Below are positions 44,682-55,690 of a DNA stretch of 64,000 nt, in pieces. The position numbers and the translations under genes are program-made. Source of the DNA: Macrothele yani (lineage: Eukaryota; Arthropoda; Arachnida; Araneae; Macrothelidae); contig CM077006.1 in the NCBI GenBank assembly GCA_039090855.1, positions 46,075,336 through 46,139,335 on the forward strand. Reading direction: 5' to 3'. Positions within the stretch are counted from its first letter, which is position 1. The number at the start of each line of letters is the position of its first letter. The notes beneath the pieces are model-generated. The model was not told the DNA's origin. It saw nothing but the letters and a program-made list of their open reading frames with translations, and made no database searches.

Positions 44682-44915
44682 ATATATGCTGGATATGACA
44701 CTTTACGGCACATTCAGTGCTCTAGAGACCGCTGCCTGTGACTGTCCTCGTTAGAGCCTTCCGATTATTCTACATTGCAAATATGTGCTGGAGATGACAC
44801 ATATATGCTGGAGATGACATATACATGCTGGAGATGACACTTTACGGCACATTCAGGGCTCTGGAGACCGCAGTCTGTGACTGTCCTGATTCGAGCTTTC
44901 CGATTATTCTACACA
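44590..44915 (-). repeat. 99-bp tandem copies of the transposase start, with a 20-bp inner repeat
   Basis: TGACACTTT-type anchors lie at about 44597, 44696 and 44835: a 99-bp step (33 codons) and then 139 bp because a 20-bp motif (TGCTGGAGATGACA..) is tripled at 44786, 44806 and 44826. The units encode the N-terminal RIIGRLESGQSQTTVSRP stretch on the minus strand. Confidence 0.8.
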
Positions 44916-45289
44916 GCAAAAAATGGTCAACCTAGCGTCTTTGTTCCAAATTACGTACCCTATCACCAATGACAACTCTTCACGCAGAGATTGCAAGAAA
45001 ATGGAATAACACACTCAGGATAGGATAAGTTGTTTTTATGGAACTGCGAGATATTTGCATAACGAACGTCAGCGGACGTTATTTGACCGTACACTGCGAT
45101 AGGTTTAGGTGTGTGATTTAAATTAGATACTTATGTCCGTTGTTCAACCGGTTTTAACCCTTTACTTTCTATGTTTTACCAGTTATGTTTAATTTCTGGG
45201 CACCAGTGCATGCATATAGCCAGACTATATATATGATATATTATCGTTTTCGTGCACTTTATTCCTCATTCGTGTGTCTCTCTTAACAG
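44916..45289. other. Spacer between two Tc1 relics
   Basis: No gene or repeat family recognised. It may include the missing right end of the preceding element. Confidence 0.35.
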
Positions 45290-46062
45290 CACTTTTTCCG
45301 AGGCGGAGTTGCACTGAGAGTGACGTGTTCAGGGTATGGATACACAGCCGTGCAAGAGAAAAACAGCAGTCAATTGCTTCAGAGATGTTGGAGAAAGGAA
45401 TCCGCTTCTTACGCTGCTCTCAAAAACTGCCCTTAGTGGTTCGATATTATTCAAGTCAGGAGATTGAGCTGGTCAGGGCAGACGTTGAAGTTCATGTTGA
45501 TGCACCTCAAACCAAGACTTAACTGTTCTGGCTGAGTGTATGGGCACATAATCATCTTCAAAAATAGCATCATTGTTTAGAAACAATATTTGGACCATAG
45601 GATGCACCTGATTACGTAGAATGTTCAAGTACTCACTAGTAAGTCGACCATATAGGGTAATGAAGTGCCAGTAGAATACCAATATGTGGCTACCGAAGCT
45701 CGACATTTTTTCACGACGGTGACAGCTGGAATCATACATTCTGATTTGCATGCTTCCTTGGGGGTTCTTCATACGTAAACCCGACCTACTGTTGGGAATA
45801 ATGTAAATAAGAACTCATCGGACCATATGACATATTTCCAGTCATCAGCTGTCCAGGTTTTATGCTCATGATACCATCTTTTTTACGTTGCAGCATTGTT
45901 TCTGTGATTAAAGTTTTAGCAATTGCAGCTGTTCTATGGATGTTGGTTTTGTGAAGTTCTCTGTGGACTGTTTTCGTGGAAACAGGATCTTCAAGGTGGA
46001 TACTGAGTTCTGCTGGGCCTTTTATTGCAGTAGTTCTGTGTTGTTTAGACACAGTCCTTTGT
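45290..46062 (-). pseudogene. Tc1 transposase relic
   Basis: Minus-strand pieces: HLEDPVSTKTVHRELHKTNIH and AKTLITETMLQRKK (46052-45786, second helix-turn-helix and linker), a shift, then YVPIHSARTVKSWFEVHQHEL (45560-45475), where the second catalytic block is diverged, and SPDLNNIEPL near 45470-45430 in another frame. The first Asp region is degraded. A piece around 45697-45722 is duplicated at 46671-46700. Confidence 0.7.
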
Positions 46063-46560
46063 AGTGTTCGACGGTCCCTCTCATTCAGTTTCCTAATCCT
46101 TCACTCTTCCATGTGGACATTGAGTTCAGCTTTCACTTTTACTTTAGTGGTTTTGCGTTGTCTGGACACAATCTTTGTTAGTGTTCGACGGTCCCTCTTA
46201 TTCAGTTTCCTAATCATTCCTCTTCCAGGTGGACACTGAGTTCAGCTGTCACTTTTACTGCAGTAGTTCTGTATTGCCCGGACACAATCTTTGTTAGTGT
46301 TCGACGGTTCCTTTCATTCAGTTTCCTAATCATTCCTCTTCCAGGTGGACATTGAGTTCAGCTGCCACTTTTACTGCAGTAGTTCTGTGTTGTCTGGACA
46401 CAATCTTTTTTAGTGTTCGACGGTCCCTCTCATTCAGTTTCCTAATCATTCCCTCTTCCAGGTGGACATTGAGTTCGGCTGTCACTTTTACTGCAGTAGT
46501 TCTGTGTTGTTTGGACACAATCCTTGTTAATATTTGGACACAATCTTTGTTATTCACCTA
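46063..46560 (-). repeat. 116-117 bp tandem array in the transposase N-terminus
   Basis: AGTGTTCGACGG anchors at 46063, 46180, 46296 and 46412, followed by a partial unit. The ideal unit is 117 bp (39 codons). On the minus strand each encodes NERDRRTLKKIVSRQHRTTA and then VKVTAELNVHLEE, the DNA-binding domain core. Confidence 0.85.
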
Positions 46561-46967
46561 ATCTGTACCCTACGGACTATTACTTCTTCACCACCTGCAC
46601 ACCCTTCTGCAAGTTAAATCATTTTCGTATCGAATATGAGTTGAAACCTCTTTCCATGACATTGTCGCATCCCGAAGCTCGACATTTTTTCACGACGGTA
46701 TACAGAAGCTTGCATCACTTTGGCAAAAGTGTGTTGCTCCTGGCTGGAACATTTTATATTAATTAAGTATATTTGCACCATACAGGGGTTGGACAGAATA
46801 ATGTGAACACCACGCTCAGAGACGTGACTGTTAATGCAGCTACGTGCGTCGCAATACGCGTAGGTATCCACCACGTTTCGGTTGTAATAGCTTTGTTTAG
46901 ATTCAAAGTCCTGTTTAAGTGCATTTAAAGTGTCCTGTTGCAAAATTTCTTTCATGGTAACGACGAA

Positions 46968-47960
46968 ATGAGCGACCTAACGGACTTCAAAAGATAGCTA
47001 ATTGTTGGTGCTGGCTAGTTGTTGCCTCCGTGACAACAGTCGCCAGGGTAGAGGGGCGTACCGAGAGCTCCTGTGTCCAGCGTCATGACAGTATACCTTG
47101 TTCGTAGCAAAACCTCGTCTGCGAAACTCAAGAGAGGCGAGAAAATGACCCTGACTGATAGAGACAAGAGAGGCGAGAAAATGACCCTGACTGATAGAGA
47201 CAAGAGAGCATTAAAAAGGATAGCTACCCGCAATAAGAAAACCACGGCGCCGAAAATTAATGCGGAGCTAATCTGCATCTCCAGACCGCAGTATCAAAGA
47301 AAACAGTACGCAGGGAACTGCATAATCAAGATATTCATGGCAGCGCTGCTATTGCAAAACTTCTGGTGACCCGGGTGAATGTACAATGGCGACGGCAGTG
47401 GTGCCAGGAGCATACAACGTGGACTGCCGATGCACGAAAGCGTGTGATGTGGTCGTATGAATCCACATTCACACTATTCCTCATCGCAAGACATGTTTAC
47501 GTGTGGAGAATACCGTCAGAAGCGTACAACCCAGACTGTCTGTTCCCAACAGTGCAGTATGGTGGTGGTTCTGTCATGCTCTGGACGCTCATATCGTGGT
47601 TTGCAGCAGGTCCCCTGATCACCTTGAGCGGACGGATGACTAGAAGGGCGTGTGAAACCATTTTGGTTGACCAAGTCCATACAATGGCTCAGGCATTGTT
47701 TCCTGCAGGGGATGCCATCTATCAAGACGATAACGCCCCAATTCATAGAGCTTGGAATGTCCAATCATGGTTTGAGGAACACGAGTACGAACTTTCGCAT
47801 CTTCTTTGGCCTTCCTAGTCACCTGACTTAAACATCACCTAGCCACTGTGGTCTGTGTTGGAAAATAGATTAAGATCCCGTTGTCGCCCTCCTGCATCTC
47901 TCAAGGACCTGGAGCAGTTTGTGTATTACCGCGGCAAACTCCGTTTGGGAACTTGAGGGC
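46968..47960 (+). pseudogene. Tc1 transposase, N-terminal and catalytic parts
   Basis: MSDLTDFK then a TAG. VSSVMTVYLVRSKTSSAK, a doubled LTDRDKR block, IATRNKKTTAPKINAEL and WCQEHTTWTADARKRV follow. The first Asp position reads WSYES, Asp to Tyr. YGGGSVMLWTLISW and the second Asp in YQDDNAPIHRA follow. A TAG ends the open part at 47816-47818; then SPDLNIT and SLKDLEQFV appear before the sequence diverges near 47925. Confidence 0.8.
47133..47204 (+). repeat. Direct 36-bp duplication in the transposase gene
   Basis: The unit starting AGAGGCGAGAAAATGACC occurs at 47133 and 47169, an exact 36-bp (12 codon) tandem. The encoded block GEKMTLTDRDKR is doubled in frame. Confidence 0.9.
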
Positions 47961-49540
47961 ACAAATTTAGTTATTGAATCTCGATCGACTAAGATCGACT
48001 AAGTGGCAACAATGACATTGGGTTTCCTATATAGTATAGGCGACCCAGTCTCATCGTTGGGACTTGAAAGCGTTGTGTTTCATACGAGCTCGTACGAGGT
48101 TGTCGCAAGAACTCATATGCCGCAAAGAAATTAAGTTTAACAACTAACATTTCAGTATCATACTTGAAATTGGAGTATCTTTGAAGAAAGAAAACTTTTA
48201 TTTTAAATTAAACCAGAAACACCGACACTCGTATTCATTTGCAGAGCAGCGAGAAAAAAAACACGTTGTTTAAAGAAACAAATATAACATTTATTTAGTG
48301 CATATTTCTTAACTTATGTACAATTTAATGGTGGGACCAGATTAATTTATATTAAGACATCTCTACAAAAAGAAGTTATGGTTTAGCCTGAGAATTATAG
48401 AAATAGACACGTTCCTATCAATCCAACTAGTACGAGGTGAGTATTAATAATATTTTATTTCTAAAATAACAATGAATACTCACCATGCAAGGGACTGAAA
48501 TATTTGGATGATATCTTACCCTAAAAAAATATTTCTACTATGCAACACCGATCTGGGGGTTGAGGAAGGCGCGTGTCTTCTTGCGGCCGTGTTCTTTGGC
48601 TGGTATCCTCCGTGGATAAAACGCTCTCGACAAATGTCTTCTCTATTTTCCTTGGGTGCCTAACATCCTGCCGGATTTGGGTCCGACGACTAACTTCTCT
48701 CGATTTCTACGGATGACAACTACCAGCAACAACACCAACTGCAGCCACATCACCAACTCCGATTTCTCCAAGTTTTCCTTTTTATTTCAGTTTCGCTTTC
48801 GCTCACAGCCATGCTGCCAGGCGTGTCCCTCCTTCCTGGAGGCGTAACTCGCCCCTTCATTGGTTTCTGGTTTCCTCCCCTCCTTCGCCAGTGGCCTGCC
48901 GTCCGGTGGATGTTGACCAGTGGCTACTTTGATGTGATGTTCTCCTGGCCAGCTGACCATCTGCTGAGATGAGCCCTTTAAACATTTATTTGGCCATAAC
49001 TGTCACCCTGTTCCGGAGTTCTATTATCGAATTATCCGAGAAAACTCTTTTTAAATCTTTAAGCATGCTCGGATGCACGTATGCCCGACTGAAATATGTT
49101 CTCCGACACAGAGCCTGGGTGAGAGTTATTACCTGGCTTTCTTTCTTACCAGATTTAGGATTCTTTCGTAGACTTTCCACTGTATAGTGATCACTGACCC
49201 ATTGTCAGCTAGGGTTGCATTGTGTAATCCTCAGTACTGTTGCTTCGCAAATGCCTGAAAATAAAAAAAAATACCTTTCACTTCGTTTGCGGAATTTTGC
49301 ACCTGGCCTAGCGTTTGCATTTCGATCTCCTTTCCACGTGAAGGGAAAGCAACGAGAAAAAAAAAAGAAAAGAAAAGAAACCAGTGAATTCTCATGCGGC
49401 CTGGGTCGGGATAATATTTCTTGCACATAATTAGGAATTACTCTAATTAAGAGATAAATAATTATGTTAATTAATTAACATAATTAACACAATCAATTAT
49501 GCAATTAAATCCCGAATTTGGGTATTTCTTTACCAGAAGC
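47950..49540. other. Unidentified 1.6-kb insertion inside the Tc1
   Basis: It separates LEQFV (47920) from the homologous LEEF.. tail (49550). Both sides carry CGCGGCAA near the junctions (about 47929 and 49566), a possible short duplication. The middle (48540-48970) is GC-richer than the flanks, and 49461-49484 is a perfect 24-bp palindrome. No coding domain, LTR pair or SINE is recognised. Confidence 0.4.
49461..49484. repeat. Perfect 24-bp AT palindrome
   Basis: The first 12 bases ATTATGTTAATT are the exact reverse complement of the last 12, with no loop. Confidence 0.85.
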
Positions 49541-49544
49541 AATG

Positions 49545-49665
49545 TGCCCGAAATTAGAAGAATTTTCGCGGCAACATATGCATGAAGAATGGTGTAACAT
49601 CCCACTAACCACCATTCAGGATTTATATGTGTCCATTCCAAGGAGGATTCAGGCGGTTCTGAATA
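49545..49665 (+). pseudogene. Tc1 transposase C-terminus, displaced
   Basis: KLEEFSRQHMHEEWCNIPLT then TIQDLYVSIPRRIQAVLN is the standard C-terminus of this Tc1 group and is followed by the right inverted repeat. It belongs functionally to the part at 46968-47960. Confidence 0.8.
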
Positions 49666-49710
49666 AAACCTTATTTTCCTTGGTGTTCACATTATTCTGT
49701 CCAACCCCTG

Positions 49711-50148
49711 TATATTGTGTGTTTGAAGTTCACATAAACATCCCGCATTTCATGTGCAACAATCTGAAGCATATACCTACGTATTCGTGCAGCGCGATTT
49801 TATGCACCTTAAAATATATTGGCACACTAAGTTTAAAAATCTGAGTGCACCGATTCATTTTAAAGTGGCGCAAAATCGTATACTATAAGAATTAAATCCA
49901 AAAAATAGACAGCGGGTAATTATTGCCAAAATTTCATCTCTCTCTTTCTTATGTACATAAATATAATTCCTATTATTTATTTTTCAGGTATGATTTTTAT
50001 GTCACTTTGAAATAAGATGACATGCTAATTTTATTTTCTAAAGTCTACAAAGCAGCGCACTCTAGAATCAGTAAGTGTAAAAATCACTTAACGATATAAC
50101 CGTTGTAATGAGCAGCGAGTTTACCTTTCCGTTTCTGTAATTCTTTAG
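49711..50148. other. Intron end before the largest exon
   Basis: AT-rich sequence with no recognised feature. A TTTTTCAG|GT at 49987 looks like an acceptor but opens into a stop without a donor. Confidence 0.4.
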
Positions 50149-50319
50149 GTGGAGGAAACAATATGATGAACCAAAATATGATGAATCAAAACATGATGAA
50201 CCAGAACATGATGCCTCCAAGTATGATGCAAAACTGGAATATGATGCAACAGAACATGATGCAGCAGCAAAATATGATGCAAAACATGATGCAGAATATG
50301 GGGCAAAATATGAATCAAG
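50149..50319 (+). CDS. Largest exon of the phase-1 modular gene, Met/Asn/Gln repeat
   Basis: The exon is 171 nt (57 codons), with acceptor TTCTTTAG and donor GTAAGC at 50320; phase 1 at both ends. It encodes GGGNN followed by repeats of MMNQN, then MMPPSMMQNWNMM and QQNMM/QNMM repeats, ending MGQNMNQ. Nearly every second to fifth residue is Met, with no charged residue. The repeat is at both codon and peptide level, so growth by slippage is likely. Such M/N/Q sequence is prion-like or matrix-like, but function is unknown. Confidence 0.7.
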
Positions 50320-50687
50320 GTAAGCATTCACACTTCTTTCAATGTCAATATTCGGTACTAGTTTCCATTAGCGGCTTCATGCAATTTACACGAGTTTCTT
50401 CATAAAACCCCACGTTTTCCAGTTATTTGTGGTCTTATGATCCTACTATATGAAAGCTCGTCAATAATGACGGGGAAAAATAAAATTTATGATTCAGAAA
50501 TTATTGACATTTATTTATTGAGCTTTTGAGTTCCATGTCAATAAATGGCGACGTTGGCTCACAGCTTTATGAAAATTTCCCGAGCAGTCGGTTATGGAAT
50601 TTGATACGACGGGGTGTCTGTTTGTTATGTGTTTTGTAAAACCTTTAGTCCCTATTTCGTCAACACTTCCTTGTACACAACATTTTT
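50320..50687. other. Intron start, nothing recognised
   Basis: No gene, repeat family or splice pair is supported. Confidence 0.4.
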
Positions 50688-50836
50688 CGTATACACTAAC
50701 TGTGAATTATACTGCGAATCGTATACACTAACTGTGAATTATACTGCGAATCGTATACACTAACTGTGAATTATACGGCGAATCGTATACACTAACTGTG
50801 AATTATACGGCGAATCGTATACACTAACTGTGAATC
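50688..50836. repeat. 32-bp minisatellite
   Basis: CGTATACACTAACTGTG anchors at 50688, 50720, 50752, 50784 and 50816. There are four full units and a partial one. Two early units have TACTGCG and later ones TACGGCG. Confidence 0.95.
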
Positions 50837-50975
50837 AATTTCCCCTGTTCTTTTCCGTGAACTATTTTTACCTTGACGTCGTCAGATTGTCGTACTCTTG
50901 ACGTTGCCACATACAGATGGCTAAACACCGGTTCATGTAGTGAACCAAAATTCATGATGTAAAGCTTTTCGTAGC

Positions 50976-51187
50976 TACCCCGGTGGCGCAGTGGTCTAAG
51001 GGATGGCCTCTGATCATTCGTCCGAAAGGTGTCCGGGTTCGAATCCCGGGGAAGCATGGATGTTGTGTATGTCTTACGGCACTGGCTTTCTCCCTTTCAT
51101 GGAACCCGTGACCTTAAATTAGGGACGGGCGACTGCTTTTAACCCACTGAATTGCTCATGGTGGTCGTTAAACCTCCAACCAAAAAA
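50976..51187 (+). repeat. SINE family 1, full length
   Basis: A box TGGCGCAGTGG, B box GGGTTCGAATCCCGG, the body and a short A tail (CAACCAAAAAAAAG). Confidence 0.9.
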
Positions 51188-51466
51188 AAGAAAAGGGTTT
51201 CGTATCTCTAGAGTTGACAGTGTGACGTAACGGATCTCTGACGTCATGTGAGAATGATTTGAATTACATGACATCACAGCAGCAACTGTGCTCTTTGTTG
51301 CTATGACAACAAAACAAAGTGGTATACGCGTGGCGGTGATGACGTCTTCTACGCGAAAACCTAAGCATGACGTCACAAACATTTGTTTCTCGGTTGTTAC
51401 TATGACGACTTAAAAAGTGGCACGGAGGAGGAGGGCTCTAGCAGATTATATATTAGGATAACACTC

Positions 51467-51690
51467 AACAGAGCATGCACTTTTATCGTTTCAATTTGTC
51501 AAGATGAAATTTCAAAATCGCTACCTACCCGCTGCGAAGTTTTAGTAACCGCCATTTACAATAGCACGAAAAGTTGTTTTCACGGCACTGCTGAGTGGAA
51601 CTTTCGACTGCTGAATCATCGCAGCGGGTAGGTGGCGATTTTCAAATTTCATTTTGACAGATTTAAACGGTAAAAGTGCGTGCTCCGTCG
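51467..51690. repeat. Foldback element
   Basis: Arms of about 80 bp: AATCGCTACCTACCCGCTGC near 51517 pairs with GCAGCGGGTAGGTGGCGATT near 51621, and the outer parts GCATGCACTTTTATCG / CGGTAAAAGTGCGTGC also pair. A roughly 65-bp centre. The Tc1 at 51700 abuts it. Confidence 0.8.
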
Positions 51691-51699
51691 ACTGATATA

Positions 51700-53252
51700 C
51701 ACTGGTGTTCAAAAATTAAGGACGAAGAAGAGAAATTAGCATAACACCGGAACGAGCAGGCAGAACGGACCGAAAGACCACTCAGGAGATAGACTAGGGT
51801 CCGGTACGGTAGGGCATGCGCATATATGCAGCATGACGTAGGGGGGTGTTGGAAGGGTATAAAGCACACAGGCGGTGTACGCTCAGCAATTCGGTGAAAG
51901 CTATCGCACGGTGTACATCGGTTTGAACGACGTCGAGTTGCTGCCACCGTGTGATATGGCCAACAGGCAATCCAGTAGACGACATCTGGATGACTTTACC
52001 CGAGGTCGCGTCATTGGGAAGTTCGAAGAAGGCCGAAGTGTGACTAGTGTGGCCGAGGAGTTCGGGATCGCTCACAGTATCGTTTCACGAGCTTGGAGAG
52101 CATTTCAAACGACAGGAACAGCTGTCCGAGAGTTTAGCAGTGGTCGTCCACGAGCAACCACGGCGGCGGACGACCGGTATATTGTCTTACAGGCGAGAAG
52201 AGACAGACGGCTGAAAGCGGGAGAAATCACAAGGCACATGCAACAGACAACTGGACATCCGTTATCGCGTTTTACCGTGGCCAGGAGGCTGCATAAATGT
52301 GGTCTATTTGCACGACGACCAGTACGATGTGTGCCATTAACGCCTGCTCTTCGGAGACGGCGGTTTCTGTGGTGCCAGGAACACAAGAACTGGACACATC
52401 AGCAATGGGGTCTAGTTCTCTTTACGGATGAGAGCCGATTTAGTCTGACGAGCGATTCTGGACGTATACACATCTGGAAAGAGCAGGGAACATGCAATCA
52501 CACCTCCAACATCATCGAAAGGGACCAGTTTGGAGGTGGCGGAGTTCTCGTTTGGGGCGGGATCATGCTTGGTAGCCGTGCTGACCTCCACATCTTCCAA
52601 GGAGGTTCAGTCACTGTTGTCCGCCATTGTACCGATGTTCTCCTGCCTCATGTGCGTCTGTTTAGAGGTGCTGTGGGTCCTGAGTTTCTCTTCATGGACG
52701 ACAACGCTACACTTCATCGTACAGTGGCTGTCGCAGAGCTGTTGGAGAGTGAAGATATTCAGCGCATTGATTGGCCCTCAAGGTTCCCGGACCTAAATCC
52801 AATCGAACACGCGTAGGACCTTCTCGGGAGACGCTTGGCAGCACATCACCAGCCGCCAGCAACGATTCCGCATCTGCGATTGGCGCTACAAGAGGAATGG
52901 GCCGCGATGCCTCAACAGCTCCTTGACAACCTCGTCCTCAGCATGGACAGACGTTGTAAATCCTGCAACACAGTCAGGGGTGATCATATCCTCTACTAAA
53001 GACTGGATTTTTCTTGGCAGCCGCCTGTCACATGGACGTTACGTTTCTGTCTTCTGTCTAGTTGTGCTCGAAGCTACCTTTTCAATAAAGTGCCTTTGTA
53101 TCCTTTGGATTCCTTGTTTGGACGGTTTTGCTCACTTGTTCCATATTCTTACATCTTGGGGATCTCATGGTATGATTTGAGTCGATGTTGAGCTCTTCTG
53201 TACGATGTTACATTTGAAAAACCGTCTCGTCCTTAATTTTTGCACGCCAGTG
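51700..53252 (+). mobile_element. Tc1-like DNA transposon, family I copy 2 (almost intact)
   Basis: The ends CACTGGTGTTCAAAAATTAA and TTAATTTTTGCACGCCAGTG are flanked by TA (51698-51699 and 53253-53254). It is the same family and nearly the same length as 26456-28010. Confidence 0.92.
51956..52999 (+). pseudogene. Tc1 transposase broken by a single stop
   Basis: From MANRQSSRRHLDDFTRG the frame is open to IEHA, then TAG at 52814-52816 where the paralogue has Trp (IEHVWD). It continues in the same frame with DLLGRRLAAHHQPPATI to a TAA at 52997-52999. First Asp in FTDESRFS, second in FMDDNATLHRT, Glu in LNPIEH, spacing 34. Only the last 60 or so residues lie beyond the stop. The other copy is mutated elsewhere, so both broke independently. 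Confidence 0.92.
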
Positions 53253-53254
53253 TA

Positions 53255-53489
53255 GGATCATAAGACTACAAATACTAACTTTCAAGCGCAGATACAAAGA
53301 CGCTCCTTGCCTTTGTTATAGCATGTTTTTTTGTGTGTGTGTGTCCAAATAATTATTTTAAGCACAAACACGAAATTATGTTCTGTGCATGTTTATATAG
53401 AACACCTTGAGGTCGTTTGTACCTATTGCGACCATCACTGCACGAAGCTGCCACATATCCTACCACTTACACTCGTTCTTAGCTATTCA
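53255..53489. other. Short spacer, nothing recognised
   Basis: A (TG)n run near 53331-53344 only. Confidence 0.4.
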
Positions 53490-53640
53490 TTTCCCTAAGC
53501 GGGATGTCTTCTTTTAGTAAGACAATGCCCATACCAATGCACTGGAGAAAGACTGGATGAAGAAGCATTTCAATGAGTTTATAACCCTCAAATGCTCTCC
53601 CACTCTCCGGATCTAAAACCAATTGAGCATCTGTGTCATA
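53490..53640 (+). pseudogene. Tc1 transposase catalytic fragment
   Basis: Broken frames read KRDVFF, stop, QDNAHTNALEKDWMKKHFNE, then SPTLR-type and PIEHLCH-type sequence near 53590-53640 (second Asp and Glu blocks). No inverted repeats were found, so this is an old fragment. Confidence 0.6.
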
Positions 53641-53804
53641 ATGTTTTTCTGTTTAATATGTTACTCCTTAAACATTTCTTTCGTGCCATCCGCTGTATCT
53701 CTGGAACTTCTCACTGTTAATCTTCGGAGAGTTACTACGTATGTAAATCTTAATCACACAATGCTCTAATTGATTGAGAAGTATCTGCCTGTTAGTAAAA
53801 GGTT

Positions 53805-54260
53805 TTTGCTGCCTTCACAGATTTAGAGAAAGCTTATGACAGAGTAAATAGGATTCTTCTGTGGATGGCACTGAATGAATATGATATTACTGGGAATCTA
53901 CTTAATTGTGTGAAAGCCATGTATGCTGGCAGTAGAGCATGTGTACAAGTGAATGGTGTTGTATCGAAATGATTTTCTATTGGAGCAGCAGTCAGACAAG
54001 GTTGTGTAATGTCGCCCTGGATGTTTAATATGTTTATGGAATACGTGCATGCGTGATGTCAAAACGGACAATATTGGTTGATGTCTTGGTAATATCCATG
54101 TGTGCAGATTGTTGTATGCTGACGACACAGTCATGTTGGCAGAGATCAAAGGTGAGTTGCAGAGTATGTTGTCTCAGATGTACGAAGTTTGTATGAAATT
54201 CAAACTGACTGTAAGTATAAATAAGGGAAAAACCAAAGTTACGGTTTTTGAGTAAGGAAC
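53805..54260 (+). pseudogene. LINE reverse transcriptase fragment, second type
   Basis: FTDLEKAYDRVNRILLWMAL, YDITGNLLNCVKAMYAGSRA, CVQVNGVVS, stop, VRQGCVMSPWMFNMFMEYV. These are the reverse transcriptase palm and GCVMSP motifs of a non-LTR element clearly different from the RTE at 22.2 kb. The YADD box is frameshifted (CMLTTQSC; the other frame reads LYADDTV near 54113). Several stops; inactive. Confidence 0.8.
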
Positions 54261-54319
54261 TTTTAGCATTGAACGCGATATAAGTTTAAATGGCATAGTG
54301 ATTGGCCAGGTGAACAAGT

Positions 54320-54595
54320 AAGTTTTTGGTGACTTTAGAACTTCAACGTTTAAGGTTAAATTATAGAAATATTTTAAGGTTAAATTATAGAATAATAAGT
54401 TTTTGATAACTTTATAGCTTTAACGTTTAAGGTTAAAAATTATAGAAATATTTTGAAGTCAAATTATAGAATAACAAGTTTTTTATTACTTTGTACCTTT
54501 AGCGTTTAAGGTTAAATTGTAGAAATATTTTAAGGTCAAATTATAGAATAATAAAGGTTTTGATGACTTCAGAGCTTTATTGTTTAAGGCTATTT
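54320..54595. repeat. AT-rich tandem repeat, about 78-bp unit
   Basis: About 3.5 copies of a unit with CGTTTAAGGTTAAATT, TATAGAAATATTTTAAGGTC and GAATAATAAGTTTTTGAT. Copies are imperfect. Confidence 0.75.
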
Positions 54596-54959
54596 CATGA
54601 ACTAAGTTACTTGAAGAACCCTTAAATTTCTAATTCGTATTGTTGCTGCATTGAAGCTCTAAATTTAATTAAACAATGACAAAAACACTTTAAAATCAAT
54701 ATGATCCAGGATTCAATAATCCTAGAGTTCAGTACTTATTTGTTCAATGTCCTTCTATTCAGTCTCCAAGTGCGTCAAGTGTGTAGCACACTGATAAAAT
54801 TCCGCCTTTTAACAGCAGGATGAAAACACTTCAAACAACTACAATATTTCATAATAATACACGATTGACACTATAGCTCGCCGTAATCATATATAATCCC
54901 CATAGATCAAGTCGTTTAATAAACAAAGACATTGCTCCTTTCCACGTTTTAGCAACACA
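54596..54959. other. Spacer, nothing recognised
   Basis: AT-rich DNA without exon signals or a known repeat family. Confidence 0.35.
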
Positions 54960-55690
54960 CAGCAACCGAAAAATTGTTATTCAGTCACCGCTGGGGATCC
55001 GAATCCCAGATCTCTTGAAATCTAGCCGAGCGCGTTAGCCTAACACCACGGTGGCCAACAATGCACGGCGATATGTGTGTTTTTCAGTCAGCATCTGACA
55101 TCGTAAATCCATAAGATAGGCTCAGCTACTGAGACGTTTCCATCTGGTGGGCATTAACACCACTGGCTATATATATTAATTATAGTAGTTAAATCCAAAG
55201 GACGAAATCCAAAGTGAAAATCCTCCAAATACGTGGCGTCAGTGAATAAACAAAGACATAGCTCCTTTCCACGTTTAAGCAACATATAGCAACCGAAAAA
55301 TTGCTATTCGGTCACCGCTGGGGATCCGAACTCCAGATCTCTCCACATCTAGCCGAGCGTGTTAGCCTTAATCCACGGTGGCCAACAATCCACGGCGCTA
55401 TGTGTGTTTTTCTGTCAGCATCTAATGCCCACCAGATGGAGATGTCTCAGTAGCTGAGCCCATCTTACGGATTTATGTCAGATGCTGACAGAATAGCTCA
55501 GTGGATTGTTGTCCACCGTGGTGTAAGGCTAACGCGCTCGGCTATAGACATCGAGATATCTGGGATTCGGGTCCCCAGCGGTGACCGAATAACAATTTTC
55601 CGGTTGCTATGTGCTGCTTAAACGTGGAAAGTAGCGATGTCTTTGTTTATTCACTGACGCCACGTATTTAGAGGATTTTCACTTTGAAGT
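54960..55690. repeat. SINE family 4: three copies, two forming a large palindrome
   Basis: tRNA-like cores at about 54985-55065, 55310-55390 and 55500-55600 (inverted), each with TCACCGCTGGGGATCCGAA or its complement and AGCCGAGCGCGTTAGCC. The second and third copies with their flanks (AATCCTCCAAATACGTGGCG at 55220 and its complement near 55662) form a palindrome of about 480 bp centred near 55445. Confidence 0.8.

Larger units (their letters stand above)
43393..44915 (-). mobile_element. Tc1-like transposon, right end unclear
   Basis: The left end CACTCATGTCCAAAAGCCAC follows TA. The matching right end is not seen, perhaps lost beyond the repeats at 44590-44915. Its left TA falls within the flank of the preceding MITE, so it likely inserted there later. 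Confidence 0.65.
46783..49710 (+). mobile_element. Tc1-like transposon enlarged by an internal insertion
   Basis: Inverted repeats start CAGGGGTTGGACAGAATAAT at 46783 and end with the complement at 49710, both flanked by TA. Length is 2.9 kb, about twice the usual. The transposase tail is found 1.6 kb away from the rest, so foreign DNA separates them. Confidence 0.8.

Noticed and set aside
48790..48967. Exon after TTTTTATTTCAG, open for over 55 codons
   Set aside because: No acceptable phase-matched donor, and it lies within an insertion that splits a transposon.
49988..50009. Exon start after TTTTTCAG
   Set aside because: The phase-1 frame meets TGA within eight codons and no donor precedes it.
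50163..50405. Stand-alone 80-codon Met/Asn/Gln gene
   Set aside because: The frame reads through a clear GTAAGC donor at 50320 into intron; better treated as one exon of the larger gene.
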